From Pseudomonadota bacterium (GTDB lineage Bacteria; Pseudomonadota; Gammaproteobacteria; Steroidobacterales; Steroidobacteraceae), in contig JAFEDS010000010.1 of NCBI GenBank assembly GCA_018241505.1, positions 496,001 to 560,000 on the forward strand: a stretch of DNA of 64,000 nt, in the 5' to 3' direction. Numbering within the stretch: the first letter of the stretch is position 1; every line of letters starts with the position of its first letter. Below, in pieces: positions 1 through 8,489 of the stretch. The notes under the pieces are model-generated. The model ran no database searches. It was not told where the DNA came from and saw only the letters and a program-made list of their open reading frames with translations. Made by a program: the position numbers and the translations under genes.

Positions 1-51
1 ACCTCAAGCCACCGCATGCATCGCCGGTCTGTGATTAGGCAGCAAGTTCCG

Positions 52-66
52 CACCGGGTTCCGGTG
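52..66 (-). terminator. Possible hairpin downstream of the uvrA-like gene
   Basis: CACCGG (52-57) and CCGGTG (61-66) are perfect inverted copies around a 3-base loop, about 40 bases past the stop codon of the minus-strand uvrA-like gene. No T-run follows, so it is at best a weak or Rho-assisted terminator. Nothing else is recognisable in bases 1-104. Confidence 0.25.
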
Positions 67-104
67 TGCCTGCGGCGATACAGTGATGACCACGAATCAA
101 GGAC

Positions 105-2618
105 TTACGGGCGCTCCGTGCGCAAATAGCGCGCCGTTCGGCTCGTCGAATTTTTGGCGATTTCCTCCGGCGTACCGCTGGCAACGATGCGGCCGCCCCG
201 ATCGCCCGCGCCCGGCCCCATGTCGATGACCCAGTCGCTGGCCGCCACTACGCGCATGTCATGCTCGACCACCACGACGGTATTGCCCGCATCAATGAGC
301 GTATTCAATTGTGTCATCAGCTTGTCAACATCGGCAGCATGCAAGCCGGTTGTCGGCTCATCCAGAATGTAAAGCGTGTCGCCGCGCTGCGAACGTTGCA
401 GCTCGGTCGCCAGCTTGATGCGTTGGGCCTCGCCACCTGACAACTCGGTCGCCGGCTGCCCCAGGCGCAGATACCCCAACCCGATGTCCTGCAACAACTG
501 CAACGAGCGCAACACCGGCCCATCGTTCTGAAAGAAGTCGCGCGCTTCCCGCACCGTCATTCCCAGAACTTGCGCAATGTTCTTGCCGTTGTAGGTCACT
601 TTCAAGGTGTCTTCGTTGTAACGGGCACCGTGGCAGGTGGGGCACGGCGCATACACGCTCGGCATGAAGAGCAGTTCGACACTGACAAAACCCTCACCTT
701 CGCAGGTCGCACAGCGCCCCTTGGGGATGTTGAAGGAGAACCGGCCGGCATCGTAGCGCTTCGCTTTCGCAGCCGGCGTCGCTGCAAACGAGCGGCGTAC
801 ATGATCGAACAGACCCGTGTAGGTAGCCAGATTGGAACGCGGTGTACGCCCGATCGGTTTCTGATCGACATTGACCAATCGCTGGATGTGCTGCATCCCG
901 CTTTTGATGTGGCCGGCAGTCAGCCCCGGCACGCTGGCCTCGAGGTCCACGCCCTCGTCGGCAGGTGCTTCGGTTTCCTCATGTCCCAACGCCGTCATGA
1001 CCAGCTCAACCAGCGCTTGACTGACGAGGGAGGACTTGCCCGACCCCGACACACCCGTGATGGACGTAAACAGCCCAAGCGGAATCTCAACATTCAACTT
1101 GCGCAGATTGTTGAGCGTGACATCCTGCAGATGCAGCCATTCAGCGGGCTTGCGCCGCGCCCGCGGCGGCAGCTCACGATCCGCGAACAGATACTGAGCC
1201 GTCCTGGACTCGGCCACTTTGCGCAGGCCACCAGGAGGGCCGCTGTACAGCACACAACCTCCCAACTCACCGGCCTCGGGACCCACATCGACGATCCAGT
1301 CGGCACGACGCATGACATCGAGATCATGCTCGACTACAAACACCGAGTTGCCCGACTCCTTCAGTTGTCCGAGTGCCGCCAACAGTGCCTCACCATCCGC
1401 CGGATGCAACCCGGCGGATGGCTCATCGAGTACGTACACGACACCAAACAGGTTGGAACGGATCTGGGTGGCGAGGCGCATTCTTTGCAGCTCACCCGGC
1501 GACAGGGTCGGCGTACTGCGATCGAGCGACAGGTATCCCAATCCCAACTCGGCCAGTGTGGCCACGCGATCGAGAATCGTGCGCGCAATCCGCTGGGCCG
1601 CGATGCGCTTTTCCTCGCTGAGCCGGGCGCCCGCCTCGGCGAATTTGCCGGCGGCCGCCCCCTGGAGCGATTCGGCAAGACGCTCCAGCGTCATCTGCGA
1701 TATCGCGCTGATGTCGTAACCCTCGAACGTCACACTCAACGGTTCCGGCTTCAACCGCTTCCCATGGCAGACAGGGCAGAGACCGCCCACCATATAGCGT
1801 GCAACGCGCTTTTTCATCAACGCGCTGTGTGTTGTCGCGAAGGTATGCAGCACGTACTTGCGAGCACCCGTGAAAGTGCCCATGTAACTCGGCTCCATCT
1901 TGCGCTTCAGCGCCCTGCGCGTTTCCGCGGGAGTAAAGCCTGCATACACCGGGACGGTGGGTTGCTCATCGGTGAAAAGAATCCAGTCACGGTCCTTTTT
2001 GGGAAGGTCGCGCCATGGGGTGTCGACGTCGTAACCCAACGTCACGAGGATGTCGCGCAGGTTCTGCCCGTGCCACGCAGGCGGCCACGCCGCAACCGCG
2101 CGCTCGCGAATCGTCTTCGAGTCATCGGGAACCATGGACTTTTCCGTGACTTCGTACACCCGGCCGATTCCATGGCAACGGGGGCACGCACCCTGTGGCG
2201 TGTTGGGTGAGAAATCCTCCGCGTACAGCATCTTCTGACCGGGCGGATACACACCGGCTCGTGAGTACAACATCCGCAACAGGTTGGAAATCGTGGTGAC
2301 ACTGCCAACGGAGGACCGGGTGCTCGAGCCGCCTCGGTGCTGCTGAAGCGCCACCGCGGGTGGCAAGCCATCGATCGAATCGACCGCTGGCACTCCCACC
2401 TGGTCAATCAAGCGGCGGGCATAAGGAGCCACGGACTCAAAGTAACGTCGCTGCGCCTCGGCGTACAGGGTGCCGAACGCCAGCGACGATTTTCCAGAGC
2501 CCGACACGCCACTGAACACGACCAGCGAATCTCGGGGGATGTCTACGTTGATATTCTTTAAGTTGTGCTCACGGGCGCCGCGCACCTGCACGAACCCGGC
2601 TGAATCGATGTCTTTCAT
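105..2618 (-). CDS. UvrA-like excinuclease ATPase, short class II paralogue
   Basis: This 837-residue twin-ABC ATPase of the UvrA family is about 100 residues shorter than canonical UvrA (about 940), as is typical of class II/UvrA2-like paralogues. A first Walker A (GVSGSGKSS, about residues 37-45) is followed by a zinc-type pair CPRC and CPVC. The second half repeats the plan with another [17 protein letters not shown] and CPTCHG, ending with an ABC signature (LSGGE) and a Walker B (LDEPTTGLH). Canonical UvrA binds damaged DNA with UvrB; class II members are linked to DNA-damage or drug tolerance, so an exact role is inference. It is transcribed divergently from the next gene with 26 bases between start codons. 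Confidence 0.9.
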   Translation of the reverse strand: MKDIDSAGFVQVRGAREHNLKNINVDIPRDSLVVFSGVSGSGKSSLAFGTLYAEAQRRYFESVAPYARRLIDQVGVPAVDSIDGLPPAVALQQHRGGSSTRSSVGSVTTISNLLRMLYSRAGVYPPGQKMLYAEDFSPNTPQGACPRCHGIGRVYEVTEKSMVPDDSKTIRERAVAAWPPAWHGQNLRDILVTLGYDVDTPWRDLPKKDRDWILFTDEQPTVPVYAGFTPAETRRALKRKMEPSYMGTFTGARKYVLHTFATTHSALMKKRVARYMVGGLCPVCHGKRLKPEPLSVTFEGYDISAISQMTLERLAESLQGAAAGKFAEAGARLSEEKRIAAQRIARTILDRVATLAELGLGYLSLDRSTPTLSPGELQRMRLATQIRSNLFGVVYVLDEPSAGLHPADGEALLAALGQLKESGNSVFVVEHDLDVMRRADWIVDVGPEAGELGGCVLYSGPPGGLRKVAESRTAQYLFADRELPPRARRKPAEWLHLQDVTLNNLRKLNVEIPLGLFTSITGVSGSGKSSLVSQALVELVMTALGHEETEAPADEGVDLEASVPGLTAGHIKSGMQHIQRLVNVDQKPIGRTPRSNLATYTGLFDHVRRSFAATPAAKAKRYDAGRFSFNIPKGRCATCEGEGFVSVELLFMPSVYAPCPTCHGARYNEDTLKVTYNGKNIAQVLGMTVREARDFFQNDGPVLRSLQLLQDIGLGYLRLGQPATELSGGEAQRIKLATELQRSQRGDTLYILDEPTTGLHAADVDKLMTQLNTLIDAGNTVVVVEHDMRVVAASDWVIDMGPGAGDRGGRIVASGTPEEIAKNSTSRTARYLRTERP

Positions 2619-2625
2619 GTACCGC

Positions 2626-2631
2626 TATAAT
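2626..2631 (+). promoter_or_regulatory. Consensus -10 element ahead of the TSUP gene
   Basis: TATAAT lies in the short gap between the divergent uvrA-like gene and the TSUP gene. It would start a transcript about 7 bases before the ATG at 2645, giving an almost leaderless mRNA. No convincing -35 is visible, so this is tentative. Confidence 0.3.
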
Positions 2632-2644
2632 CCATGACACCGCC

Positions 2645-3378
2645 ATGAGTTTCATCATTTTATAGCCGCCGTCTGGGCGGGCGCACAGAACGCGCTCGCA
2701 GGCGGCGGCTCGTTCATTACCTTGCCGTTGCTGATTCTCAGCGGCTTGAATCCCCGCGCCGCCAATATCACGTCCGCCGTTGCGCTGTTTCCCGGCCAGG
2801 TCGCCTCAGGATGGACCGGTCGAAACCTGGCTGCCGGTGCGGCGACCCTGTCCGTGCGGACACTCGTCATCATCAGCTTTCTGGGCGGGGCAATCGGTGC
2901 CGGCCTGCTGCTAGTGACCTCGCCTGCGTTCTTTGCACGCCTGCTGCCGTGGCTGATTCTCTTCGCGACCCTCGTGTTTGCCTGGGGCAGTTTCGGCCCA
3001 CGCCGCCAGGACGCCGGACACCTGGGAACCGTGGGTGTGACGGCCGCGCAATTCTGTATTTCGGTCTACGGCGGCTACTTCGGTGGAGGAATCGGATTTC
3101 TGATGCTGGCGGCACTGACTGCGAGCGGCGTGACCATGCGCGTGGCAGGTGCAACCAAGAACGTGTTGGCCGCCGTCATGAACGCGGCCGCCGTGGTCAT
3201 ATTCCTGTTTTCGCCCGAAGTTAAATGGGGAACAGCAGCCGTCTTGAGTGCCGGCGCTATTTTGGGAGGAGTCATCGGCGGACACATGGTTCGCAAGGTG
3301 AACGAGCGGGTGTTGCGGGTGCTGGTCGTTGTCATCGGGCTGGCCCTGACCGTCGGTTTGTTCGTGCGGGGCGGCTGA
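2645..3378 (+). CDS. TSUP-family (TauE/SafE) membrane permease, apparent frameshift near the start
   Basis: The main frame encodes a hydrophobic protein of about 235 residues with the TauE/SafE hallmark NALAGGGSF near its start and further glycine-rich transmembrane segments, such as YGGYFGGGIGF in the middle. The family exports or imports sulfite, sulfoacetate or other small anions; the substrate here is unknown. There is no usable in-frame ATG, GTG or TTG upstream of the conserved N-terminus: the frame is closed by TGA at 2635 and the first candidate is TTG 2722, inside conserved sequence. The ATG at 2645 reads MSFIIL and then TAG. One extra T in the T4 run at 2658-2661 would join this ATG to the conserved frame, so a 1-base deletion or sequencing error is likely. 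Confidence 0.7.
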
Positions 3379-3491
3379 CCTATCTCGATACACACCGGCG
3401 GCCTATTTCGTCAGAGGGAGATCTTCCGCTGTTGCTGCCCCAATGCTGTGGGTAGTATCCCCACCAACCCCAACCCCCGGAAGTCACCCCC

Positions 3492-4568
3492 ATGTCCCTT
3501 TTGTTCTCCCCGACCCAGTTTGGTGCGCTGAGCCTGCAGAACCGGCTGGCCATGTGTCCCCTGACACGCTGCCGTGCCATTGACAATGTTCCCAATGAGC
3601 TCATGGCCGAGTACTACGGCCAGCGTGCCGGCGTCGGACTCATCATCACCGAGGGAACATCGCCGTCCGCCAACGGACTGGGTTACGCACGGATACCCGG
3701 CCTCTTTACCCCGGAGCAGGTGGCAGGTTGGAAGCTGACGACCGCGGCGGTGCATGCCCGCGGCGCGAAAATCTTCCCGCAGATCATGCATTGCGGCCGC
3801 ATTGCCCATCCGTTGAATCAGCCGAAGGGCGCACGGGTTGTCGCGCCTTCCGCCGTGAAGGCCGCGGGCGACATGTGGACCGACAGCGAAGGAATGAAGC
3901 CGCTGCCGGAGCCCGAGGCCATGACGGAGGCCGACATCAAACAGGCCATTGAAGAGTTCGTGACTGCCGCGAAGAATGCGGTGGCCGCCGGCTTCGACGG
4001 CATTGAGCTGCATGCCGCGAATGGCTATCTGCTCGAGCAGTTCCTGCGTCCCAACTCGAACGTTCGCCGTGATGGTTACGGCGGCACGACCGAAAAGCGC
4101 GCCCGCTTTGTGTTCGAAGTGGCCGACGCCGCCATCCGTGCAGTGGGTAAGGACAAGGTCGGTATCCGGATCTCGCCGTTCGGTACTTTCAACGACATGC
4201 CGGTCTATCCGGAAATGGAAGCTGACTACAGCTACCTGGTGAGCGGCTTGAACGAGCGCGGCCTGCTGTACATTCACGTCGTCGATCACTCGGCCCAGGG
4301 CGCGCCGAAGATTCCCGACTCCATGAAGGCGACTATCCGCAGGGCGAGCAACTGTCACGTGATCCTGTCGGGTGGCTATGACCTCACGCGGGCCGAGGCC
4401 GATCTGAAAGCAGACAAGGCCGACGTCATTGCCGTGGGCAAGCCGATTCTCGCCAACCCCGATCTGGTGAAGCGTTGGCAGTCTGGCGCCACGCTCAACA
4501 CGCCGGATTCGACGACGTTCTACACGCCTGGTCCGAAGGGCTACACGGACTACCCTGCGTTGGGCTGA
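3492..4568 (+). CDS. Old Yellow Enzyme family alkene reductase (NemA-like)
   Basis: A 358-residue FMN-dependent TIM-barrel oxidoreductase of the OYE family, normal length for NemA-type enzymes. The family reduces activated C=C bonds of alpha,beta-unsaturated carbonyls or nitro compounds with NAD(P)H. The substrate-binding pair and proton donor are visible in HAANGY (His174, Asn177, Tyr179), followed by the usual LLEQFLRP. The N-terminal MCPLTRCRA segment matches the FMN-binding start of this group. The next gene begins 19 bases downstream, so the two may be co-transcribed. The natural substrate cannot be told from sequence. Confidence 0.9.
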   Translation: MSLLFSPTQFGALSLQNRLAMCPLTRCRAIDNVPNELMAEYYGQRAGVGLIITEGTSPSANGLGYARIPGLFTPEQVAGWKLTTAAVHARGAKIFPQIMHCGRIAHPLNQPKGARVVAPSAVKAAGDMWTDSEGMKPLPEPEAMTEADIKQAIEEFVTAAKNAVAAGFDGIELHAANGYLLEQFLRPNSNVRRDGYGGTTEKRARFVFEVADAAIRAVGKDKVGIRISPFGTFNDMPVYPEMEADYSYLVSGLNERGLLYIHVVDHSAQGAPKIPDSMKATIRRASNCHVILSGGYDLTRAEADLKADKADVIAVGKPILANPDLVKRWQSGATLNTPDSTTFYTPGPKGYTDYPALG

Positions 4569-4587
4569 GTTGGGTTATAGTCGGGGA

Positions 4588-5853
4588 ATGACACTCACCC
4601 GACGCGCCATCCTGGGGGCGGCTGCCACTACAGCCGCCGTTGCAACAACCGTCACTTTCGCCGACGCGAACCCTCCTCCGCAGCGACCGCGGCCCATGGG
4701 CCTGAAGTCGATGGCCGGGAATGCACAGCCGATCACTGCACAAGAGCGGCAGGCGCGCCTCGCGAAGGTGCAGAATCTGATGCAGCAGCAGAAGATCGCC
4801 GCTTTGCTGGTCGAGGCGGGGTCAACTTTGGAATACTTCACAGGTATTCACTGGTGGACCAGCGAGCGGGTCACCGCGGCGATCATTCCGGCCAAAGGGC
4901 AGGTGATCGTGGTCACGCCGTTCTTCGAATCCCCTTCCATCCATGAAATGTTGCAGGTGCCAGGCGAAATCCGGCCCTGGCAGGAGGATGAAAATCCGTT
5001 CGAGCTGATCGCGAAGTCGGTTGGCGGCTTGGGCGCGGGTCCCCTGGCGGTCGGTCCCAATGTCCGTTTCTTTGTCACCGACGCCGTGGCGAAGGCGTCC
5101 GGCGCCAAACGGGCGACGGTTCCCGGCAGCGAGTTGGTGCGTGCCTGCAGGATGGTCAAGTCGCCTGCCGAGTTGGCACTCCTGCAGACAGCCAATGATA
5201 TTACCCTGGCTGCGATCCGCTACGTTCATGCCAACGTACGCTCAGGCATGCAAACAGCCGATGTCGCGAAGTTGACCGGCGAAGCCACAGCCGCCCTGGG
5301 TGGTGGTGGATTTGACTTCTCGCTCGCGCTGCTCAATGAAGCCAGCGCCTTTCCACACGGTTCCAAGGTTGTGCAGACCATCCGCGAAGGATCGGTCATC
5401 CTGATTGATACGGGCTGCACGTTGCATGGTTACCAGTCCGACATAACCAGGACGTGGGTGTTTGGTCAGCCGACCGCGCGGCAGCGCGAGGTGTGGGACA
5501 TGGTGAAGCGCGGCCAGGAGCTTGCGCTCGAGACGGCGAAGATCGGTGTGCCGGTGGGCAGCATCGATAAAGCGGTTCGCGCTTTCTACGAGAGCAAGGG
5601 CTGGAGCAAGAACTACGCGTTGCCCGGTTTGTCGGATCGAACCGGGCACGGCATTGGCATGGATGGACACGAGCACCCGTTCCTGGTCCGCAGCGACACG
5701 ACGCCGCTGGCCGCGGGGATGTGCTTCTCGGACGAACCGGGAATCTATATTCCCGGCGAGTTCGGCATTCGCCTGGAAGATTGCTGGCACATGACGGAGC
5801 AGGGGCCGAAGCTGTTCACTGAGCTGGCCAAGTCGCTCGACCAACCGGTGTAG
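4588..5853 (+). CDS. Tat-exported M24-family metallopeptidase (Xaa-Pro aminopeptidase-like)
   Basis: A 421-residue protein with an N-terminal twin-arginine signal (TRRAILG followed by an Ala-rich hydrophobic stretch), so export by the Tat system in folded, metal-loaded form is predicted. The C-terminal pita-bread domain carries the five dinuclear-metal ligands of M24 enzymes: Asp in IDTG, Asp in SDITRTW, His in GHGIGMDGHE, Glu in SDEPGIY and Glu in RLED. It probably removes N-terminal residues ahead of proline or acts as a creatinase-like hydrolase. ATG 4588 is preferred over the upstream TTG 4570 because it places the twin arginines at the very N-terminus. Confidence 0.88.
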   Translation: MTLTRRAILGAAATTAAVATTVTFADANPPPQRPRPMGLKSMAGNAQPITAQERQARLAKVQNLMQQQKIAALLVEAGSTLEYFTGIHWWTSERVTAAIIPAKGQVIVVTPFFESPSIHEMLQVPGEIRPWQEDENPFELIAKSVGGLGAGPLAVGPNVRFFVTDAVAKASGAKRATVPGSELVRACRMVKSPAELALLQTANDITLAAIRYVHANVRSGMQTADVAKLTGEATAALGGGGFDFSLALLNEASAFPHGSKVVQTIREGSVILIDTGCTLHGYQSDITRTWVFGQPTARQREVWDMVKRGQELALETAKIGVPVGSIDKAVRAFYESKGWSKNYALPGLSDRTGHGIGMDGHEHPFLVRSDTTPLAAGMCFSDEPGIYIPGEFGIRLEDCWHMTEQGPKLFTELAKSLDQPV

Positions 5854-5873
5854 GACCCGCCGCGCCGCGCTAA

Positions 5874-8357
5874 TCAACTAGAAACGGCGCGGGCGCTGGC
5901 GAGGTCGAGCACGCCTCGCAGGACCTTATCCAGCGCGCACTGGCGTAGCGACAACATTCCACCGTCCAACGCTGCCGCAAGTAACTCCGGCACGGGACTG
6001 TGCGAGCGGACCAGGTGTTTGACTTCCGGTGTGGCGGATAACAGCTCGTACACCACAACACGTCCCTTGTAGCCATCTTTACAGGTATCGCATCCCACCG
6101 GTTCCCGCACGACAACCCTGCCACTGGCACCAAATTCGGCGCGCCAGTGCTCGAGCGTTTGCGCCGGGTCGAGCTTCGTACCGGCGCAATACTCCCCGGC
6201 CAGATCGGTCATCTCGACCTCGGACAGCGCGCGAGCCTGTCTGCAATTGGCACACAACTTCCGCGCCAGCCGTTGCGACAGAATCCCAATGAGCGCGTCC
6301 GCAAAGTTGAATGGATCCATCCCCATATCCAACAGGCGGACGATGCTTTCCGCGGCACTGTTGGTATGTAATGTGGAGAACACCAGGTGACCCGTCAAGC
6401 TCGCTTCGATTCCGATCCGGGTCGTCTCCGCATCACGCATCTCTCCAACCATGATGACATCAGGATCGGCGCGTAAAAATGCACGCATCGCATTGGCGAA
6501 CGTCCAGTCGATCTTCGGATGCACCTGCACCTGGCGCAGTCCCGGTTGCGTGATCTCCACCGGATCCTCGGCGGTCCAGATCTTGATACCCGGCGTGTTG
6601 ATCTCGCGCAACACCGAATGCAACGTTGTCGTTTTTCCGGAGCCGGTGGGACCGCACACCAGGACCAGGCCGTAACTGCGGGCAACCATGGCCCGCAGGC
6701 GCCGAAGGTCGACGTCACTGAAGCCCACGCTGTCGAGAGGCATCGCCTCCGCATTGGCGAGGATACGCAACACAACATCTTCCAGCATGTTGCTGGTGGG
6801 TACGACCGCGACACGCAGCTCGATGTTGAGAGGGCCGTGCTTCGAGAAGTCAATCTTGCCGTCCTGTGGCTTGCGGCGCTCCGAGATATCGAGGTCCGCC
6901 ATCACCTTGATGCGCGATACGAGGGCGTTACTGTAGGTCGGCGGCAGATCCAGATAGTCTTCGAGTTCGCCGTCCTTGCGGAAGCGAATCTTCGTCTCCA
7001 GGCGCCCAGCGTTACTCTCGATGTGAATGTCCGAGGCACCCTGTGCGTGTGCCTCAATGATGATCTTGTTGACGAGCTTTACCAGCGTGTTGTCGGACAC
7101 GCGCGAGTCAACTACGGTCTCCTTTGCGGGCCGTGTAACTTGCTGCGCCTCCTTCTCGAGCTGAAACGTGAGATCGGTGATCTTTGTCTGCGCGGGCGCA
7201 CGCGAGTCCCCGGACGTAGCGGCTGTGCGGACCTCCGTTGTCCGGCTCTCCAGGCTCGCATACTCCTTCGCGATGCGAGCTTTCAGGTCCTGCGGGTTGG
7301 CAATGACCGGCGAGATGCTCAAGCCCGCGTGAAATCGCAACTCCTGCTCAATATCCAGCATGAACGGGTCTTCAACCGCCACCACCAGCGAGTCTGTCGA
7401 GCGCAGCAGCGGCAACACCTGATGCCGGATAGCTACCTCCATGGAGATCGCCTCCAGCGCACGCGGCCCGATCTTGAACTCCTTCACATTGACGTACGGA
7501 ATACCGAGCTTGTCCGACAAGGCGAACTGGATCACCCGCAGCGAGACCGCGCCCATTTCAATGAGAATCTCGCCCACCCGGCGGCCCCGATGATTGGCCT
7601 GGATGGAGAGCGCTTCCTGGAGCTGCTCCTTGGAGATCAGGTCGGCTTCGACGAGCAGGTCGCCCAGGCGGACCGACGGGCGCTTCTCCTGGGCCCGCAG
7701 CGCGACCAACAGCTCCGAGGGCGAGATGATCGCGCGATCGGTCAGGTATTTGCCGATCTTTTCCTGCCGCAGCCGGGTTTGTTTGTTGAGCGCGTGGGCG
7801 AGCGAATCCGCGCTGACATCGTGGTGTTCCAGCAGCACATCCCCCAGTTGCGGTCCGATCTGCAGCGCCTTGATCTGCCCGGCGGGAACAAAACAATGCA
7901 CCGCCTCGACAGACCCACCTCCGTTCGAATCCGGACCCGTGGCCCGTTCCCCGGCGGCATCAACCAGAAAAAGAAACAAGCCCGCCGACTCCTTGACGAA
8001 GCCCAGCGTGCTGCCCGACATCCGGCCACCGTCGGCCCGGGTGATTTCAAATTGCTTGCGCTTATCGGCATCCGGGTCACGCACGCCGACCGCTTTCAAC
8101 GCCTCGGTGTCGGGAACGTACCCGACCGGCCGCAGCCACCGGATCGTGCGGATCTGGTTGAGCGGCACCTCCCGGACCCGATCGCCGTCGCCCGACCGCA
8201 CGGTGACCGCTGCCGCCCCTGGCTCGAATCCAACCAGTTGCTGGCGCTCAGTGCGCCCGTCAGTGAGCTCGACCGTGCATTCGCAGCCACCACCGGGTGG
8301 AGGCTGATCGGCAGGCTTGAAAAAAGGCAGGACAGGCCAGCGAACGTTTGACGACAT
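5874..8357 (-). CDS. PilB/GspE-family ATPase with tandem MshEN-type repeats
   Basis: A 827-residue secretion/pilus assembly ATPase. Two beta-rich segments of unknown family (about residues 25-165) precede four 24-residue units on an exact 30-residue period (bases 7509-7850), each built like R-L-G-x-x-L ... L-x-x-x-L-x-x-Q, the pattern of the c-di-GMP-binding MshEN domain. The ATPase core has Walker A GPTGSGKT, Asp box EDPVE, Walker B IMVGEMRDAET and a His box TLHTNSA. A zinc tetracysteine follows (CANC and CDTC), as in GspE/PilB. An upstream in-frame GTG at 8408 would add 17 residues, but ATG 8357 leaves room for the divergent promoter. No pilin or other secretion gene is adjacent, so its machinery is unknown. 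Confidence 0.88.
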   Translation of the reverse strand: MSSNVRWPVLPFFKPADQPPPGGGCECTVELTDGRTERQQLVGFEPGAAAVTVRSGDGDRVREVPLNQIRTIRWLRPVGYVPDTEALKAVGVRDPDADKRKQFEITRADGGRMSGSTLGFVKESAGLFLFLVDAAGERATGPDSNGGGSVEAVHCFVPAGQIKALQIGPQLGDVLLEHHDVSADSLAHALNKQTRLRQEKIGKYLTDRAIISPSELLVALRAQEKRPSVRLGDLLVEADLISKEQLQEALSIQANHRGRRVGEILIEMGAVSLRVIQFALSDKLGIPYVNVKEFKIGPRALEAISMEVAIRHQVLPLLRSTDSLVVAVEDPFMLDIEQELRFHAGLSISPVIANPQDLKARIAKEYASLESRTTEVRTAATSGDSRAPAQTKITDLTFQLEKEAQQVTRPAKETVVDSRVSDNTLVKLVNKIIIEAHAQGASDIHIESNAGRLETKIRFRKDGELEDYLDLPPTYSNALVSRIKVMADLDISERRKPQDGKIDFSKHGPLNIELRVAVVPTSNMLEDVVLRILANAEAMPLDSVGFSDVDLRRLRAMVARSYGLVLVCGPTGSGKTTTLHSVLREINTPGIKIWTAEDPVEITQPGLRQVQVHPKIDWTFANAMRAFLRADPDVIMVGEMRDAETTRIGIEASLTGHLVFSTLHTNSAAESIVRLLDMGMDPFNFADALIGILSQRLARKLCANCRQARALSEVEMTDLAGEYCAGTKLDPAQTLEHWRAEFGASGRVVVREPVGCDTCKDGYKGRVVVYELLSATPEVKHLVRSHSPVPELLAAALDGGMLSLRQCALDKVLRGVLDLASARAVSS

Positions 8358-8410
8358 CGTGCGGCGAGTGTCCCGATGGGATTGCGATAAAACTGTGTAC
8401 TCGTGCACAT

Positions 8411-8431
8411 TCGCAGCGTCATGCGCTGCGA
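8411..8431. promoter_or_regulatory. Perfect 8-bp inverted repeat between divergent genes
   Basis: TCGCAGCG (8411-8418) and CGCTGCGA (8424-8431) are perfect inverted copies separated by 5 bases. They lie between the PilB-like gene (minus) and the sugar dehydrogenase gene (plus), 59 bases before the latter's start. Adjacent bases 8395-8410 form a second imperfect dyad (TGTGTAC/GTGCACA). Either could be an operator; the binding protein is unknown. Confidence 0.4.
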
Positions 8432-8489
8432 TACCTGACCTCGAGCTATATTCCGATTTTTAGCCCTACCTTCCGCCGGAGCCGCGACG

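Noticed and set aside
570-2210. 546-codon plus-strand frame
   Set aside because: Antisense to the uvrA-like gene; a long open frame caused by GC-rich codon bias, with no family features.
105-2618. Canonical uvrA of nucleotide-excision repair
   Set aside because: It is about 100 residues short and has class II features; a full-length uvrA is expected elsewhere.
6519-8351. 610-codon plus-strand frame
   Set aside because: Antisense to the PilB-like ATPase; the opposite strand has all ATPase motifs.
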